Source: Glaciecola sp.
GTDB taxonomy: Bacteria > Pseudomonadota > Gammaproteobacteria > Enterobacterales > Alteromonadaceae
Reading direction: 5' to 3'
NCBI GenBank assembly: GCA_029246415.1
Contig: JAQWNF010000001.1
Span: forward strand, 39,840-103,839
DNA: 64,000 nt
The notes under the pieces were generated by a model that did no database searches, was not told the DNA's origin, and saw only the letters and a program-made list of their open reading frames with translations. Of the stretch, positions 42,710 through 54,592 are shown one piece after another. The position numbers and the translations under genes were made by a program. How positions within the stretch are numbered: position 1 is the stretch's first letter; every line of letters begins with the position of its first letter.

Positions 42710-43824
42710 CGAGACATTACTCTTTTTTGGGTTGAAATCGCCATTAGTAAACCAAATCCTGCCATTAATGTCACCATTGAAGTGCCACCATAACTCACCA
42801 AAGGTAAAGGCACACCTACAACCGGCAATAGACCTGATACCATGCCCATGTTAACAAATACATAGACGAAAAAGGTGAGGGTAATGCTACCAGCTAGTAA
42901 TTTACTAAATAAAAACTGACATCTAGATGCGATGATCAAACCGCGTCCGAGAATAAAACCATAGACTAATAACAGACCAATGACGCCTAAAAATCCAAAT
43001 TCTTCACTAAATACGGCAAATATAAAGTCAGTGTGACGTTCAGGAAGAAACTCTAGTTGTGATTGTGAGCCTTGCAACCATCCTTTTCCTGTCATACCGC
43101 CAGAACCAATCGCAATTTTCGATTGAATAATGTGATAGCCTGCACCAAGTGGGTCGCTTTCTGGATTTAAAAAAGTGGTGACACGTTGCTTTTGATACGC
43201 TTTCATCAAAAATAACCACATAATCGGCGTGAAACCGCCAATTAATACCCCAAACATAGCGATAATACGCCAACTCATACCAGCCAAAAATAATGCAAAT
43301 ATCCCTGAGCTAGCAATTAACAGAGATGTACCTAAGTCTGGTTGACGCGCAATTAAAATTGTAGGAATAAATACGATTAATAAGGCTACCATCAATCGTT
43401 TAAAACTCGGTGGCATACCATATTTACTGATATACCAAGCCACTGTCATAGGGACAAATAGTTTTAAAATCTCAGATGGTTGAAAACGAAATACGCCTAA
43501 ATCTAACCAACGTTGCGCTCCTTTTCCTGTCACTCCTATTGCCAGTACTGCGATGAGCAATACAATGCCGATGCCATAGACGAAAGGTGATATGTTACGA
43601 TAAAACAATACAGGTACTTGAGCGAGTGCAAACATTGCCACTAACGCAATAGCCAATCGGGTTACTTGCCGTTTGATCAACTCCATATCTTGTCCACTGG
43701 CGGAGTAAATCGTAAACAAGCCAATGGTCATTAATACTAATAACCCTGCAAGTAACCAGCCATCGATATGAATGCGAGCTAAAAAGCTATCGGATTGTTG
43801 CATTGCCGTTTTTGAAACTGGCAT
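42706..43824 (-). CDS. mrdB: Peptidoglycan glycosyltransferase RodA (MrdB)
   Basis: SEDS-family membrane glycosyltransferase of the rod elongation complex, partner of PBP2. The 372-aa protein has about ten hydrophobic segments and the SEDS signatures GAQRWLDLGVFRFQPSEILKL (in two parts), ARQPDLGTSLL, LEFLPERHTDFIFAVF and PLPLVSYGGTSM. ATG at 43824 shares one base with the mrdA stop (TAATG), so I prefer it to the upstream start at 43845. Confidence 0.96.
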   Translation of the reverse strand: MPVSKTAMQQSDSFLARIHIDGWLLAGLLVLMTIGLFTIYSASGQDMELIKRQVTRLAIALVAMFALAQVPVLFYRNISPFVYGIGIVLLIAVLAIGVTGKGAQRWLDLGVFRFQPSEILKLFVPMTVAWYISKYGMPPSFKRLMVALLIVFIPTILIARQPDLGTSLLIASSGIFALFLAGMSWRIIAMFGVLIGGFTPIMWLFLMKAYQKQRVTTFLNPESDPLGAGYHIIQSKIAIGSGGMTGKGWLQGSQSQLEFLPERHTDFIFAVFSEEFGFLGVIGLLLVYGFILGRGLIIASRCQFLFSKLLAGSITLTFFVYVFVNMGMVSGLLPVVGVPLPLVSYGGTSMVTLMAGFGLLMAISTQKRVMSR

Positions 43825-45680
43825 TAGCGCGTTTCTCCTAACCAATAATCCATGACACTACGCGAAATGGGCGCCGCATTCGAGCCACCTCCACCCGCAT
43901 TTTCTAAAGCAACAATGACGCTTAATTTAGGATCGTTTGCGGGTGCATAGCCGAGGTACATCGCATTATCTTTTAAATAATCAGCAATGATTAAATCATC
44001 GACATCTTCATCTTGCCCAACTGAAAATAGTTGCGCGGTGCCGGTTTTACCAGCTGAAGCGTACGTGGTATTTTGAAATGCTTTAAACGCAGTCCCGCGT
44101 GGTTCATTGACCGTATCAAACATGGCTTTTTTGACTAGATCCCAATTCCGTTGTTGTAACACTCTGATAGGCTGTGCAGTGTTGAGTGCCTCTGCAATTA
44201 CTTCATCATCTTGGATAGTGGCTTTAAGTATTTTGGGACGATGTTTTACACCATAATTAATAATCGTATTGACCGAATCAACTAGTTGTACCGGAGTAGC
44301 GGTCCAGTATCCTTGACCTATCCCTACAGAAATAGTGTCTCCAATATACCAAGGCTGATTAAACTTGGCGCGTTTCCAACCACGGCTAGGTAGATTGCCA
44401 TCAGACTCTTCTAATAAATCGATATTGGTATGTTCGCCAAAACCAAATTGCGCCATATATTCATGTAGCGTATCGATACCGAGTTTATAAGCCAGTTCAT
44501 AAAAAAACGTATCGCAAGAAACTTCTATTGAGTGTTTCACATCGACGCGACCATGTCCTCGCTTCAACCAATCACGCCATACATGTTCCACCCCTTCTAA
44601 TTGATAGTAGCCTTTATCTTGGATCTTGGTTTTCTCAGAGATAGTTTGCGACTCTAGACCGAGTAGTGCCAAGTGGGGTTTAATCAATGAGGCAGGGGGG
44701 TATTGGCCTTGTACCGCTCGGTTTAGCAATGGACGGTCATTATTTTCAATTAATTTAGAGTAATCTTTTTGCGAGATCCCATTTACAAATAAATTGGGAT
44801 CGTAAGAGGGGCTAGAATACATCGCTAAGATCCCACCGTCAGTAGGATCAGACACGACCACAGAGCCTTTTTTATCACTTAATAATGATTGCACATACAG
44901 TTGTAGTTCAATATCAATATTGAGGATCAGATCCTCGCCAGGTTGCGGCGGGGTTTGCTCTAACACGCGCAAGGTTCTACCTTTACTATCGACCTCTAAG
45001 TGGGCATAACCCACTTTGCCATGCAGGCGTTCTTCGTAATATCGTTCAATTCCTTGCTTACCAATATTTTTACTGGCAGCGTAGTTAGACTGAGCGCCCC
45101 AACTGGCAATCAAGTTCAAATCTCGAGCATTGATTTTGGATACATACCCAAGTACATGGGTTAAGGCACTGCCGTAAGGATAATAACGAGCTAAGCTGGC
45201 TTCTACTGCCACACCATCAAAACGATGTTGTTGTGCTGAAAACAACGCCATCATATCTTCGTCCATATTAGCAATGAGCGTCACGGGATGAAAACGGCGT
45301 TGACGTTTTCGATTGCGTTCAAAGCGAGCGATATCTGCTGGTGTTAACGATAACAGTTGCTGTAATTCGCTTAATACCTGATCAATATCTTCGACTTGTT
45401 CAAGCGAGACTTCAAGATTAAACACAGGGCGATTTTCAGCAATGATGAGGCCATTACGATCATAAATAATACCGCGATTGGGCGCGACAGGGATCACTTT
45501 GATACGATTGCCATCCGCACGGATTTGATAATCTTCAAATTGGTCAACTTGCAATGAATACAAGTTACTCAAGACCACTAAGATAAGTGCTAGACATAAA
45601 CACACTGAAACAAGACAACGACGGAGAAACAAATTAGATTCCGCAGTAAAATCTCGAATAGTTTGACGTCGTTGGTTCAT
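43824..45680 (-). CDS. mrdA: Penicillin-binding protein 2 (peptidoglycan transpeptidase)
   Basis: Cell-elongation transpeptidase working with RodA. 618 aa: a cytoplasmic N-terminus, a membrane anchor (about 22-45), a pedestal domain, and a transpeptidase domain with PPASLIKPHLAL (SxxK), EVSCDTFFYELA (SxN-like SCD) and ASAGKTGTAQLF (KTG). The nucleophile motif reads SLIK rather than the more usual STxK, with Ser and Lys intact. rlmH lies 14 bp upstream. Confidence 0.96.
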   Translation of the reverse strand: MNQRRQTIRDFTAESNLFLRRCLVSVCLCLALILVVLSNLYSLQVDQFEDYQIRADGNRIKVIPVAPNRGIIYDRNGLIIAENRPVFNLEVSLEQVEDIDQVLSELQQLLSLTPADIARFERNRKRQRRFHPVTLIANMDEDMMALFSAQQHRFDGVAVEASLARYYPYGSALTHVLGYVSKINARDLNLIASWGAQSNYAASKNIGKQGIERYYEERLHGKVGYAHLEVDSKGRTLRVLEQTPPQPGEDLILNIDIELQLYVQSLLSDKKGSVVVSDPTDGGILAMYSSPSYDPNLFVNGISQKDYSKLIENNDRPLLNRAVQGQYPPASLIKPHLALLGLESQTISEKTKIQDKGYYQLEGVEHVWRDWLKRGHGRVDVKHSIEVSCDTFFYELAYKLGIDTLHEYMAQFGFGEHTNIDLLEESDGNLPSRGWKRAKFNQPWYIGDTISVGIGQGYWTATPVQLVDSVNTIINYGVKHRPKILKATIQDDEVIAEALNTAQPIRVLQQRNWDLVKKAMFDTVNEPRGTAFKAFQNTTYASAGKTGTAQLFSVGQDEDVDDLIIADYLKDNAMYLGYAPANDPKLSVIVALENAGGGGSNAAPISRSVMDYWLGETR

Positions 45681-45694
45681 GCTATCGAGGTGTC

Positions 45695-46165
45695 CTATTC
45701 TCTATGGTAAGGATGGTTTTGGGTAATTGACCATGCACGATAAAGGCTCTCAACCACAATGATGCGAACCAATGGGTGCGGAAGCGTTAAAGGAGATAAT
45801 GACCAACGTTGTTCAGCTAACGCAATACAAGCTGGTGCTAAGCCTTCTGGACCGCCGATTAATAAACTGACATCGCGTCCGTCCATTTTCCAACTGTCTA
45901 TTTGTTTGGCTAAAGTAGGGGAGTCCCAAGGTTTACCTAACACTTCAAGCGTGACGACACGGTCATGTTTACCGATAGCTTGTATAGTCAGTTCACCTTC
46001 TTTTTCTAAAATTCTAGCGACGTCTGCGTTTTTGCCTCGTTTACCTGCAGAGATCTGGGTAAATTTGACGGGCATATCAGAAGGGAATCGTTTGAGAAAA
46101 TGAGCGCATCCGGTTTCTACCCAGTCAGGCATTTTAGTTCCAACTGCAATAATTTGGATGCGCAT
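45695..46165 (-). CDS. rlmH: 23S rRNA pseudouridine-1915 N3-methyltransferase RlmH
   Basis: SPOUT-family methyltransferase that modifies pseudouridine 1915 of 23S rRNA on assembled 70S ribosomes. The 156-aa protein matches the family length and shows LIGGPEGL, the knotted SAM site, and the C-terminal [20 protein letters not shown] and NHPYHRE. It is 21 bp from rsfS and part of the mrdA-rlmH-rsfS gene string. Confidence 0.97.
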   Translation of the reverse strand: MRIQIIAVGTKMPDWVETGCAHFLKRFPSDMPVKFTQISAGKRGKNADVARILEKEGELTIQAIGKHDRVVTLEVLGKPWDSPTLAKQIDSWKMDGRDVSLLIGGPEGLAPACIALAEQRWSLSPLTLPHPLVRIIVVESLYRAWSITQNHPYHRE

Positions 46166-46186
46166 CGTTATGCTAACCTAAGGTAA

Positions 46187-46522
46187 TTAAGACCAGAGTT
46201 TTTCTAGTTGATAAAAATCGCGGGTTTCATCTTGCATAACATGCAATACAACGTCACCTAAATCGACTAATACCCATTCACCTGTTTCTTGTCCTTCAAT
46301 ACTCAAAGGAGGTGAACCTGCGCGTTTCATTTCTATGACGACATTTTCGGCAATCGAGCGAACGTGTCGTTTGGAGTTACCTGAACACACTAACATAGTG
46401 TCAGTAACAGTTGATCTACCAGCTACATCAATATCAATGATGTCTCTACCTTTCATGTCTTCAATTTTATCAATGACGAATTTTTTTAAGCTATCGTGGT
46501 CCAAAGTTGCCTCAGTTTGCAA
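46187..46522 (-). CDS. rsfS: Ribosomal silencing factor RsfS
   Basis: Binds ribosomal protein uL14 and blocks subunit joining when nutrients are scarce. A 111-aa DUF143 protein with VIDKIEDMKGRDIIDIDV, MLVCSGNSKRHVRSIAENV, and WVLVDLGDVVLHVMQDETR. The start is a TTG at 46522, inside the last codons of nadD (11-base overlap). No later ATG would preserve the domain. Confidence 0.95.
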   Translation of the reverse strand: MQTEATLDHDSLKKFVIDKIEDMKGRDIIDIDVAGRSTVTDTMLVCSGNSKRHVRSIAENVVIEMKRAGSPPLSIEGQETGEWVLVDLGDVVLHVMQDETRDFYQLEKLWS

Positions 46523-47144
46523 ATAAATGATGTCTACGTATATAGTTTAACACGCTTGGCGTAATATATTGACTTTCTATATCGTGGTTTGCTAATTCTA
46601 ACCTACATTGAGTTGATGAAATATTCACTCGAGGTAAGGTAACGCGGGTGATACAGCTTGTTTTATGCGGTATCGGCCCATGCGATAATGTGTCCATATT
46701 TTGCACAATTATTTCGGGTAATTCAATTATACGGCTCTGTTCTGTATTTCGTGGCAGTACAATGATGTGGCATAACTGCATAATTTCAACATACCGATAC
46801 CACTTGTCTAAGCTCTGCAGACTATCTTCACCGATAATAAAAAATACACGATATTCCTCACAAAAATGCATCAGTGTGTTGATCGTAAAGCTAGTTTCAG
46901 ACTGGGTTAACTCATAATCACTAATGGTTAAGGTAGGGTATTGTGCCGTGCATAACTGTAACATGGCTAAACGGTGTGCATTGGACACCGGCGGTTGGTT
47001 TAGTTTGAGTGGTGAAATATGATTCGGCAATAACGTAATAGTGCCAACGTTATACTGTTGTTGCAATGCTAACAATGGCTCAATGTGACCACGATGCGGT
47101 GGGTTAAAACTGCCACCAAATAAATACAATAGGGGTTTATGCAT
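46512..47144 (-). CDS. nadD: Nicotinate-nucleotide adenylyltransferase
   Basis: Adenylates nicotinate mononucleotide in NAD synthesis. The 210-aa nucleotidyltransferase has the substrate motif LFGGSFNPPHRGHIEPLL (the HxGH form is PHRGH), FFIIGEDSLQSLDKWYR and the C-terminal ISSTQCR and SVLNYIRRHHL, which carry the ISSTxxR signature. The ATG overlaps the holA end by 8 bases. Confidence 0.96.
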   Translation of the reverse strand: MHKPLLYLFGGSFNPPHRGHIEPLLALQQQYNVGTITLLPNHISPLKLNQPPVSNAHRLAMLQLCTAQYPTLTISDYELTQSETSFTINTLMHFCEEYRVFFIIGEDSLQSLDKWYRYVEIMQLCHIIVLPRNTEQSRIIELPEIIVQNMDTLSHGPIPHKTSCITRVTLPRVNISSTQCRLELANHDIESQYITPSVLNYIRRHHLFAN

Positions 47145-48165
47145 AGCTCAAGGTAAACTCATCTAAACCATATGGCGTAAAGAGAAGGCATAAATGACAC
47201 AACAACACGTAAGGACGAGTTGGTTGGGTGTTTTTAAACTGAAAGTCAGCTTCTTTTAATGCTGCACGTATAGCGGAAAACTTTTCGGGTGTAAACTGCT
47301 TGAGTAAGTTGGTATACAAGCCTTGTTTGTTGCCCCATACGCGCAGCGCCGCCCAATTAACCCGTTCACCGTTGCGTTGCAGTTGATCAATGGTATATAA
47401 AGTTTCCCATTCTTTAATCAATGCCCAAATGATGATGTTAGGTTCAAGCCCTTCACTCTCAAGGCGGAACAACAACTTAACGATACGCTGTGCATCACCT
47501 GCCAGCATAGTATCAATGAGTTGGTACACCGTAAAACGCGATTGTTCGACAACCGCGGCTTTACATTGTGTTATATCCAGCGTGCCACCAGCATATAACA
47601 AACCTAACTTATCGATTTCTTGTTTGGCTGCAAGCATGTTGCCTTCACAGGCATCGGCTATAAACGCAATACAGTCAGGCGTGGTATGAATAGGGATCTG
47701 TTGCAACAGTTGTGCAACCCAGTTTTCTAAGTCACGTCCTTCAAGTGCAAAACAAGGAATAAACCAACCCGCAGATTGATAGGTTTTAAACCACTTTGTG
47801 TTTTGTACATCTTTACCGACACGAGGTCCGTAAATGACGATTAGTACATCGGGGGAGGGTTGTTCAGCAATACTCAATAATGCCTTACTGCCTTCTTTAC
47901 CCGGTTTACCGGTTGGTAAGTGCAATTCAATCAGTTGTTTGTCGCTAAATAATGACATTGTTTGGGTTGCATCTAGCAATGTTGACCAATCAAAATCACC
48001 ATCCGCAGTCAAACTTTGACGTTCAGCAAATCCCGCTTTTAGTGCGTATTGACGCACTGTATTCAATGCTTGGATGGTTTGTTGCGGTTCATCACCAAAT
48101 ATCAATACAAACGGCGCTAGTCCATTTTCACACTGATTCGCTAATTGATTTAATCGCAACTGCAT
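47137..48165 (-). CDS. holA: DNA polymerase III subunit delta
   Basis: Clamp-loader subunit that opens the beta sliding clamp. The 342-aa protein has the N-terminal LIFGDEPQQTIQAL region, the clamp-binding and AAA-like domain (LLIVIYGPRVGKDVQNTKWFK-like stretch around residues 108-125), and a C-terminal collar domain. It is placed as in E. coli between lptE (2 bp) and nadD (overlap). Confidence 0.94.
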   Translation of the reverse strand: MQLRLNQLANQCENGLAPFVLIFGDEPQQTIQALNTVRQYALKAGFAERQSLTADGDFDWSTLLDATQTMSLFSDKQLIELHLPTGKPGKEGSKALLSIAEQPSPDVLIVIYGPRVGKDVQNTKWFKTYQSAGWFIPCFALEGRDLENWVAQLLQQIPIHTTPDCIAFIADACEGNMLAAKQEIDKLGLLYAGGTLDITQCKAAVVEQSRFTVYQLIDTMLAGDAQRIVKLLFRLESEGLEPNIIIWALIKEWETLYTIDQLQRNGERVNWAALRVWGNKQGLYTNLLKQFTPEKFSAIRAALKEADFQFKNTQPTRPYVLLCHLCLLFTPYGLDEFTLSYA

Positions 48166-48167
48166 AG

Positions 48168-48719
48168 TTAACGTCCTTGCAACTGAGCTAGATGCGCAGG
48201 TAAACGTTGGTATATGGTTGCAGCGGCCTCTTGGCGTAGCTCATTGAGGACTAAATTCAGCTCACGTGTTTTGGCGAGTACTTGACGGGGATCGTCTTGA
48301 TATTCTCGAATTAGCGTAAACGTATAATTAGTAGGTTGGTTATCGTCAATATTCAATGCGTATTTGACTGCGTAGATTAGTTCGTATTCAGCCACTTGAC
48401 CGGTAGAAAATACCGATAATAAACGTCTCTCAACCGCTTCTGGTTTGATAGAAATGGTATGGGTAACCGTACCTTCAATATCCGCTTGAATGCCTTGCTT
48501 GGTAAAATACAGTTCGACGGTATCATGCAACGCAGAGTAACTGGCAGGTTGTTCCACGTGCAGGTGTGATAATACGGATTTTGGCAGTTGTTGACCACGT
48601 AGGGTAAAACCACAACTACTGGTTAGCCCAATTAGCAGCAATACACAGCACCAACGTACTAACCAAGATTGGCTGTTACGAGGTGATGCAGATTGTGATA
48701 TTCGATTAACCGTCGTCAT
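48168..48719 (-). CDS. lptE: LPS-assembly lipoprotein LptE
   Basis: Outer membrane lipoprotein that plugs LptD for lipopolysaccharide insertion. The 183-aa protein has a signal anchor (about residues 23-35) and lipobox LTSSC followed by GFTLRGQ, the family hallmark, then a LptE fold. A long N-terminal tail of about 20 residues precedes the hydrophobic core. Located between leuS (20 bp) and holA, as in E. coli. Confidence 0.93.
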   Translation of the reverse strand: MTTVNRISQSASPRNSQSWLVRWCCVLLLIGLTSSCGFTLRGQQLPKSVLSHLHVEQPASYSALHDTVELYFTKQGIQADIEGTVTHTISIKPEAVERRLLSVFSTGQVAEYELIYAVKYALNIDDNQPTNYTFTLIREYQDDPRQVLAKTRELNLVLNELRQEAAATIYQRLPAHLAQLQGR

Positions 48720-48739
48720 GGATTTTATCCTTGTGCGTA

Positions 48740-51412
<2,673 letters not shown>

Positions 51413-51489
51413 TTATGCGACTATTGGCATGACTATGTGTAGACTAATACGTAATAAAACAATAATTATGACACAGTGATAGTATCTAT

Positions 51490-53928
51490 ATGACCCAATC
51501 GTTATTTTCTGCACATTCAGCAATGCTTGATTTGATGGCACGTACCCGCCTTGAATCTGAACAATGCCATGCTCAGTTAGGGGCGTTTGACATCCCTGCA
51601 TTAACCGCTGATTACTTAACATCACAGCATAATAACAAGATCTTTATTGGACAAAAAAGAGCGAAGCGTGCACTCGAATTTGGTCTAGGTATAGATGCAT
51701 CTGGTTATAATTTATTCGTTATGGGCGAACTCGCCACAGGGCGTTCGACTTTGGTCAAAACCTACATCGAACATTACGGTAAGATGTCCCATGCACCCGA
51801 TGACTGGGTGTATGTTAATAATATTCAGGATGAACGCACGCCAATTGCCATTTCGTTTCCCTCTGGTCTGAGTCAGACCTTTGACAAAGATATGCAAGAT
51901 TTGATTGCTAATCTGCTCGATACCTTTCCTGCGGCCTTTGATAACCCTGGTTATCAGCGTAAAGCCTTGGGCATTACCAAAGATTACGATGCCTTGTATG
52001 ACGGCGCGTTAGAAAAAGTCGAAGCGTCAGCGCGACAGTTTAATATCGCTTTGTTTGAAGATGATGGCAAGGTGGCATTTTTACCAATAGTCGATAATAA
52101 ACCAGTTGAAGATGAGCAGTTCCATGCATTAGCAGATGACGTTCAAGCCGAGTTTTTGCTACACATAAAAGAATGTGAATTGGAACTTGAAGAAGCGTTA
52201 TTTGAATTACCCGCGTGGAAGCGAGCGCTATCCGAGCAGTTGCGCACCTTAAAGCGCAATACTGCTGAGCAAAGCATCAAACCATTACTCAAAGCGCTAG
52301 AACATACTTACGCTGATAATTTAGCGGTATTGAAGTATTTAAAATCGATTAAAGACCATCTCATCGACTCGGTGATGTGGCTCGATGATTTAGACGAAAA
52401 AGAAGATAAATATGATGCTGCTGAAGCTAAAGCGATGCTCGAAAGTCATTATTTACCTAATATCTTAGTGCAACATGAAGTTACGAGTACTGCTCCAGTG
52501 ATCTATGAGGCACATCCAACCTACCAAAATTTGTTTGGACGGATAGAATACTCTACCGCGCAAGGTAGTATCATGACTGATTACAGCATGATTTTTAGTG
52601 GTGCGTTACACAATGCTAATGGGGGTTATCTATTATTGGATGCCGACAAAATGATTGACCAGCCACATGTATGGGAGTCATTAAAGCGGGCATTGAAACA
52701 ACAACAATTAAGAGTTGATCTGCCGCAACAAGACGCTGGCATGGTTAATTCGATGACTTTGTCTCCTGCTCCAATACCGCTACAAGTTAAAATTATTTTA
52801 CTCGGTTCTCGTGAGTTGTTTTATACACTGCAAGATTATGATCCTGAGTTTGAGCAACTGTTTAGCGTGTTGGTGGATTTTGATTACGAACTTCCGCTTA
52901 ATCGCAGCAATGTTAAAGATTTTATCACTTGTGTTTGTCAGCATATTAATCAACTGGGTTTTACAGAAATATTACCTGACTCGATTGTGTTTTTATTAAA
53001 ATACTCATTACGCATGAGTGAACATCAAACTAAATTAAGTGCTAAGTTTTCATCGATCATTGAAATTATTAATGAAGCCGCTTTTTTTGCCAAACAAGCT
53101 GGAGCTAGTGAGTTTTCGGCTAAGTATTTACATACCGCGCACATCGAAAAAGAACACCGAATGTCACGCGTCGCAACAACGCTACTAGAAGACATTAAAG
53201 AAGAACAGATCCTGATCCAAACCGAAGGGACAGCGACGGGCAATGTTAATGGCCTTACCGTTCTCGATGCTGGTGGGACTGCTTTTGGGACACCTGCACG
53301 AATTACTGCAACTGTGTATGTTGGTGCTAGCGGCGTTATCGATATCGAGCGTGAAGTAGAATTAGGTCAATCAATTCATTCCAAAGGCGTTATGTTGTTA
53401 ACTGGGTATTTAGGTCAAAAATACGCACAACATTTTCCACTAACGTTATCAGCAAACATTGCGTTGGAGCAGTCATACGGCTATATCGATGGGGATAGTG
53501 CGTCATTAGGTGAACTCGTTGCCCTGATTTCTGCTTTGACCGATATTCCTTGTTTGCAGTCTTTGGCTATCACCGGTTCAATTAACCAATATGGTGAAGT
53601 GCAATCCGTGGGTGGCATCAATGAAAAAATCGAAGGTTTCTTTGATTTGTGTCGTCATCGTGGGTTAACGGCTGAACATGGTGTAATTATTCCATTTTCG
53701 AATCAACATCATTTATTATTGCGTGATGATATTATTCAAGCTATCAAAGTGGGGAAATTTTCTATTTTTGCTGTAAGAACCGTTGATGAAGCGATAAGTT
53801 TATTAATGCAACGTGAAGCCGGTCAATATAACCTCAAAGGGCGTTACCCGAAAGGCACAATCAATTATCAAGCATTGAATCAACTGTATAATATTTCTAA
53901 TATTATTAACGGTAGTGACGAAGAATAA
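51490..53928 (+). CDS. Lon-like ATP-dependent protease (LonB/AAA_32 type)
   Basis: An 812-aa protein of the AAA_32/Lon-like family also represented by E. coli YcbZ (LonH), but longer. A Walker A-like MGELATGRSTLVKTY is at about residues 77-91, followed by a helical insert (about 150-300) and an AAA+ core. The C-terminal Lon protease domain carries Ser670 in IDGDSASLGE and Lys713 in GGINEKIEGF, 43 residues apart as in Lon, so proteolysis is expected. It is divergent from leuS and converges on yhbY. Substrates are unknown. Confidence 0.9.
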   Translation: MTQSLFSAHSAMLDLMARTRLESEQCHAQLGAFDIPALTADYLTSQHNNKIFIGQKRAKRALEFGLGIDASGYNLFVMGELATGRSTLVKTYIEHYGKMSHAPDDWVYVNNIQDERTPIAISFPSGLSQTFDKDMQDLIANLLDTFPAAFDNPGYQRKALGITKDYDALYDGALEKVEASARQFNIALFEDDGKVAFLPIVDNKPVEDEQFHALADDVQAEFLLHIKECELELEEALFELPAWKRALSEQLRTLKRNTAEQSIKPLLKALEHTYADNLAVLKYLKSIKDHLIDSVMWLDDLDEKEDKYDAAEAKAMLESHYLPNILVQHEVTSTAPVIYEAHPTYQNLFGRIEYSTAQGSIMTDYSMIFSGALHNANGGYLLLDADKMIDQPHVWESLKRALKQQQLRVDLPQQDAGMVNSMTLSPAPIPLQVKIILLGSRELFYTLQDYDPEFEQLFSVLVDFDYELPLNRSNVKDFITCVCQHINQLGFTEILPDSIVFLLKYSLRMSEHQTKLSAKFSSIIEIINEAAFFAKQAGASEFSAKYLHTAHIEKEHRMSRVATTLLEDIKEEQILIQTEGTATGNVNGLTVLDAGGTAFGTPARITATVYVGASGVIDIEREVELGQSIHSKGVMLLTGYLGQKYAQHFPLTLSANIALEQSYGYIDGDSASLGELVALISALTDIPCLQSLAITGSINQYGEVQSVGGINEKIEGFFDLCRHRGLTAEHGVIIPFSNQHHLLLRDDIIQAIKVGKFSIFAVRTVDEAISLLMQREAGQYNLKGRYPKGTINYQALNQLYNISNIINGSDEE

Positions 53929-53997
53929 AGGATGCTGCAAAGAGGGGCGTGCATGACACAGCCCTTGGGTAGGTTTCTTTATGGTAATACCAGAGCA

Positions 53998-54025
53998 AAG
54001 TACCTAAATTATTTTTTAGGTACTT
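53998..54025. terminator. Hairpin at the yhbY 3' end, possible terminator
   Basis: A perfect 11-bp stem (AAGTACCTAAA and its complement) with a 6-nt loop that contains the yhbY stop codon. A T run (54031-54035) follows on the plus strand only after a few bases, so it suits the Lon-like gene better. Confidence 0.55.
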
Positions 54026-54305
54026 GAATCTTTTTCTCTTCAGATGGTTTGAAGATGACTAATATATGACCAATAGTTTGGACTTTCACCGCACCAGTCT
54101 CACGTACAATCGCATCCATGATCAGTTGTTTTTCTTCGCGGTCGTCAGTTGGGATCTTCACTTTAATTAGCTCGTGGTGTGCTAGTGCTGATTCGATTTC
54201 TGCCAACACCCCTTCAGTAAAGCCATTTCCACCTAGTTGTACAACAGGTTTAATTGGATGAGCTAAGCCTTTAAGGTATTGCTTTTGTTTATTTGATAAA
54301 TTCAT
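54009..54305 (-). CDS. yhbY: CRM-domain RNA-binding protein YhbY
   Basis: A 98-aa protein consisting of a single CRM domain: LSNKQKQYLKGLAHPIKPVVQLGGNG contains the GxxG-type signature, followed by ALAHHELIKVKI. It associates with pre-50S ribosomal particles. In E. coli it is divergent from rlmE-ftsH. Here it is divergent directly from ftsH, with rlmE absent. Confidence 0.95.
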   Translation of the reverse strand: MNLSNKQKQYLKGLAHPIKPVVQLGGNGFTEGVLAEIESALAHHELIKVKIPTDDREEKQLIMDAIVRETGAVKVQTIGHILVIFKPSEEKKIQVPKK

Positions 54306-54592
54306 GAATATTTGTCTTTAATTTCATACATTGGTCTTGAAAAAAAGTATTCTACCTCTATCTACCTATTAAGACCATTGTCGATTCTCAATTAGGCTAG
54401 AAATTCTTTAAAAAAGACCATTTGAATAGGGAATAATAGCTATAATTAAGTATAGACAAACTATTGAACAAAATAAGTCTACTTTACGTATAACGTATTA
54501 AGTTTACTTAGTGGTAAGTATTTATAATCTGTAGTAGGCTTGATAAATCATCAAGATGTATCAATATCGGACAAAACAAGAGGTTAACGGCG

